This document shows, piece by piece, positions 22,257 through 23,525 of a stretch of DNA of 23,525 nt. The position numbers and the translations under genes were made by a program. How positions within the stretch are numbered: position 1 is the first letter of the stretch; every line of letters begins with the position of its first letter. The stretch is taken from NCBI GenBank assembly GCA_013043295.1, contig JABDOO010000142.1, positions 1 to 23,525 of the forward strand, written 5' to 3'. A model generated the notes under the pieces. The model worked only from the letters and a program-made list of their open reading frames with translations. It did no database searches and had not been told where the DNA came from. The DNA is from Candidatus Nitrosopumilus sp. (GTDB lineage Archaea; Thermoproteota; Nitrososphaeria; Nitrososphaerales; Nitrosopumilaceae).

Positions 22257-22832
22257 TTGCCTGATGAAACAAGCGATTTAATTGATACATTATATAAAAA
22301 TGAAAATACAGTTCAATCAGAACAAATTTCCAAACAGATCATTAGAAAAAGTGCAAAGGCAAAATATCAAATTTTTGATGAGACTGAATTTACGCGTGGA
22401 AGAGAGGTTTTAGGCGATTTAATTGTTCATGGAATGGTAGCATCAGGGGGAACGGATATTGATTGGCTTATTGAGCACAAAGGGAGTTTCATCATACTAG
22501 AATTCAAGGGATTTCATAATGATAAAATCAACATCGCAAAAGGCCAAATGATTGCATATGAAAACTTGCATGAAAAATTAAACCTTGCAACAAAATGTTA
22601 TCTTTATGTTGTAGGGTGTGACGATATTGATTTTTCAAATCCTGATTCAACCGTTTGGATTTTTGAAATGAACCAATGGAAAATAGGTGCAATTCCAAAA
22701 AATACTACAGATATTTACAGTGATGATTCTGGAAAGCAAAATAAATTCATTGTATATCGTGAGTATATGGAAGAAATCAGTGTTGAAAAATTACGACAGT
22801 TACTTGATTCTCATTGGAAAGAATTTGAATAG
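22257..22832 (+). CDS. PD-(D/E)XK nuclease-like protein
   Basis: Seen: 191 residues with the order of a restriction-enzyme-like fold. After an N-terminal helical part (about 1-45), GTDIDWLI (65-72, with D69) is followed by SFIILEFKG (77-85, E82-x-K84) and a helix KGQMIAYENL (96-105, Q97). D, ExK and a downstream Gln on a helix is the PD-(D/E)XK pattern, as in Holliday-junction and Mrr-type nucleases. The C-terminal part (about 135-191) shows a WIFEMNQWKIG block. No target is known and no methylase is adjacent (the Dam-type gene is about 16 kb away), so it could act in repair rather than restriction. Start TTG at 22257. Convergent with the last gene, whose stop is 1 base away. Confidence 0.65.
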   Translation: MPDETSDLIDTLYKNENTVQSEQISKQIIRKSAKAKYQIFDETEFTRGREVLGDLIVHGMVASGGTDIDWLIEHKGSFIILEFKGFHNDKINIAKGQMIAYENLHEKLNLATKCYLYVVGCDDIDFSNPDSTVWIFEMNQWKIGAIPKNTTDIYSDDSGKQNKFIVYREYMEEISVEKLRQLLDSHWKEFE

Positions 22833-22833
22833 A

Positions 22834-23517
22834 TTAAGAAGTAAAAGTGAATGTATCAGATTTTGTTTCCTTTTCATTCTCTACTATGATGGTATATGTG
22901 CCGGATTTTTCCCACCCAGGACCTCCTGCTATAGCCAAAGTTGAAAATTGTCCATCATTTTTCAATGAAGTTTCTTCTGCCCATACAAGATCACCATTTG
23001 GATTATTTATTGAAAGACTAACAGTTCCAGTCGTATCAGATACTCCACTAATTGATATTAGATCTTTGTTACTATAAGATGACAAATCAGTTTGAATCGA
23101 TAGTGAAATATTTACATTATTTATCGGAGTATTAATTTTTGTACTTCCATCAGTTATACCGCTATATGATATTGCAGCTGCGATAATTATTACCAGAGCT
23201 AAACCTCCAATCCCAAAAAGGATTGTTTTGTTTTTAGATTTAGAATAAGAAATTTGTGGGACTTGAGTTTGAAATGATTGTGTTTGTTGAATTGGTTGAA
23301 TTTCAGGCATTATAACATCAGGAATTGTTGGTTTTTCGTCAATAGTGGGGGGTTGAGTAGATTCTGGTTTTTTTCCTAGGTGTTTTTCAGCTAGATTTCT
23401 AACATAATTTCTTTCATAGTTACTAATTACTTCATTATTTTCACATGCTCTACAAATTTGTTTAAGAATTCTATCGTCTCCAAAATCCTTGTCCAAAAGT
23501 TCCTTTACATCATCCAA
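22834..23517 (-). CDS. Membrane-anchored surface protein of unknown function (may extend beyond window)
   Basis: Seen: 227 residues from TTG 23517. The N-terminal part (1-48) is a helical, charged module with CRAC (22-25) and NYVRNLAEKHLGKK, followed by a Pro/Gln-rich linker (50-90), a membrane helix at about 99-118 (ILFGIGGLALVIIIAAAIS), and an extracytoplasmic Ig-like beta domain (about 125-227) with SIQTDLSSYSNKDLISISG and GTVSLSINNPNG. The frame stays open to the window's right edge, so the true start may lie outside. The domain layout (cytosolic helices, linker, one span, Ig-like outer domain) recurs in thaumarchaeal surface proteins. Function unknown. Its stop codon is 1 base from that of the PD-(D/E)XK gene, on the other strand. 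Confidence 0.6.
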   Translation of the reverse strand: MDDVKELLDKDFGDDRILKQICRACENNEVISNYERNYVRNLAEKHLGKKPESTQPPTIDEKPTIPDVIMPEIQPIQQTQSFQTQVPQISYSKSKNKTILFGIGGLALVIIIAAAISYSGITDGSTKINTPINNVNISLSIQTDLSSYSNKDLISISGVSDTTGTVSLSINNPNGDLVWAEETSLKNDGQFSTLAIAGGPGWEKSGTYTIIVENEKETKSDTFTFTS

Positions 23518-23525
23518 TAATGGAT

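Noticed and set aside
22847..23077. Plus-strand frame opposite the last gene
   Set aside because: Antisense to a gene with clear membrane span and Ig-like domain; no independent support.

Overview
The window is chromosomal DNA from an ammonia-oxidising archaeon (Nitrososphaerota/Thaumarchaeota), most like Nitrosopumilus. The evidence is an AT-rich genome, an archaeal-type ammonia monooxygenase cluster (amoA, amoX and amoC on the minus strand, amoB divergent on the plus strand), archaeal ribosomal proteins S15 and S3Ae, a TATA-binding protein, a geranylgeranyl reductase for ether lipids, and an intron-bearing tRNA. Many starts lie about 25 bases below a TATA box, as expected for leaderless archaeal mRNAs, and TTG starts are common.

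Layout. (1) 1-2502, minus strand: phosphopantetheine adenylyltransferase, two secreted proteins of unknown function and a 33-residue membrane peptide too short for ordinary ORF calling. (2) 2580-5090: four tRNA genes (Ala-TGC, Ile-GAT, Leu-TAA with two introns, Thr-GGT), a thioredoxin-like protein, a wHTH regulator with a CarH-like but ligand-less B12-binding module, and a small RHH/zinc-like protein with a palindrome in its promoter. (3) 5229-6089: a lone Dam-type adenine methylase. (4) 6188-10647: amoA, amoX, amoC and amoB, two plus-strand genes of unknown function, and two minus-strand small membrane proteins that are good candidates for the accessory AMO subunits AmoY and AmoZ. (5) 10772-15218: an informational cluster (S15, RecJ/GAN-like DHH nuclease, Pcc1-like KEOPS subunit, SerRS, S3Ae, a COG1325-type RNA-binding protein) with very short or overlapping junctions. 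(6) 15250-15320: a GC-rich, probably untranslated RNA with C/D-box-like elements. (7) 15405-23517: geranylgeranyl reductase, a MoxR ATPase/VWA pair, a PLP-enzyme/rhodanese fusion, an ASCH protein, TBP, two uncharacterised proteins (one PD-(D/E)XK-like) and a membrane-anchored protein running to the window edge.

How it fits together. The central block encodes the copper enzyme that oxidises ammonia to hydroxylamine in the membrane. Ligand spacings match particulate methane monooxygenase: an N-terminal His plus HxH in AmoB, and D-x3-H-x12-H plus N-x3-H-x12-H in AmoC. Each amo gene has its own TATA box and a pyrimidine-rich terminator, so separate transcription is likely. The flanks are mainly housekeeping genes. 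No CRISPR array, insertion sequence or prophage was seen, and no gene-free stretch exceeds 300 bases.
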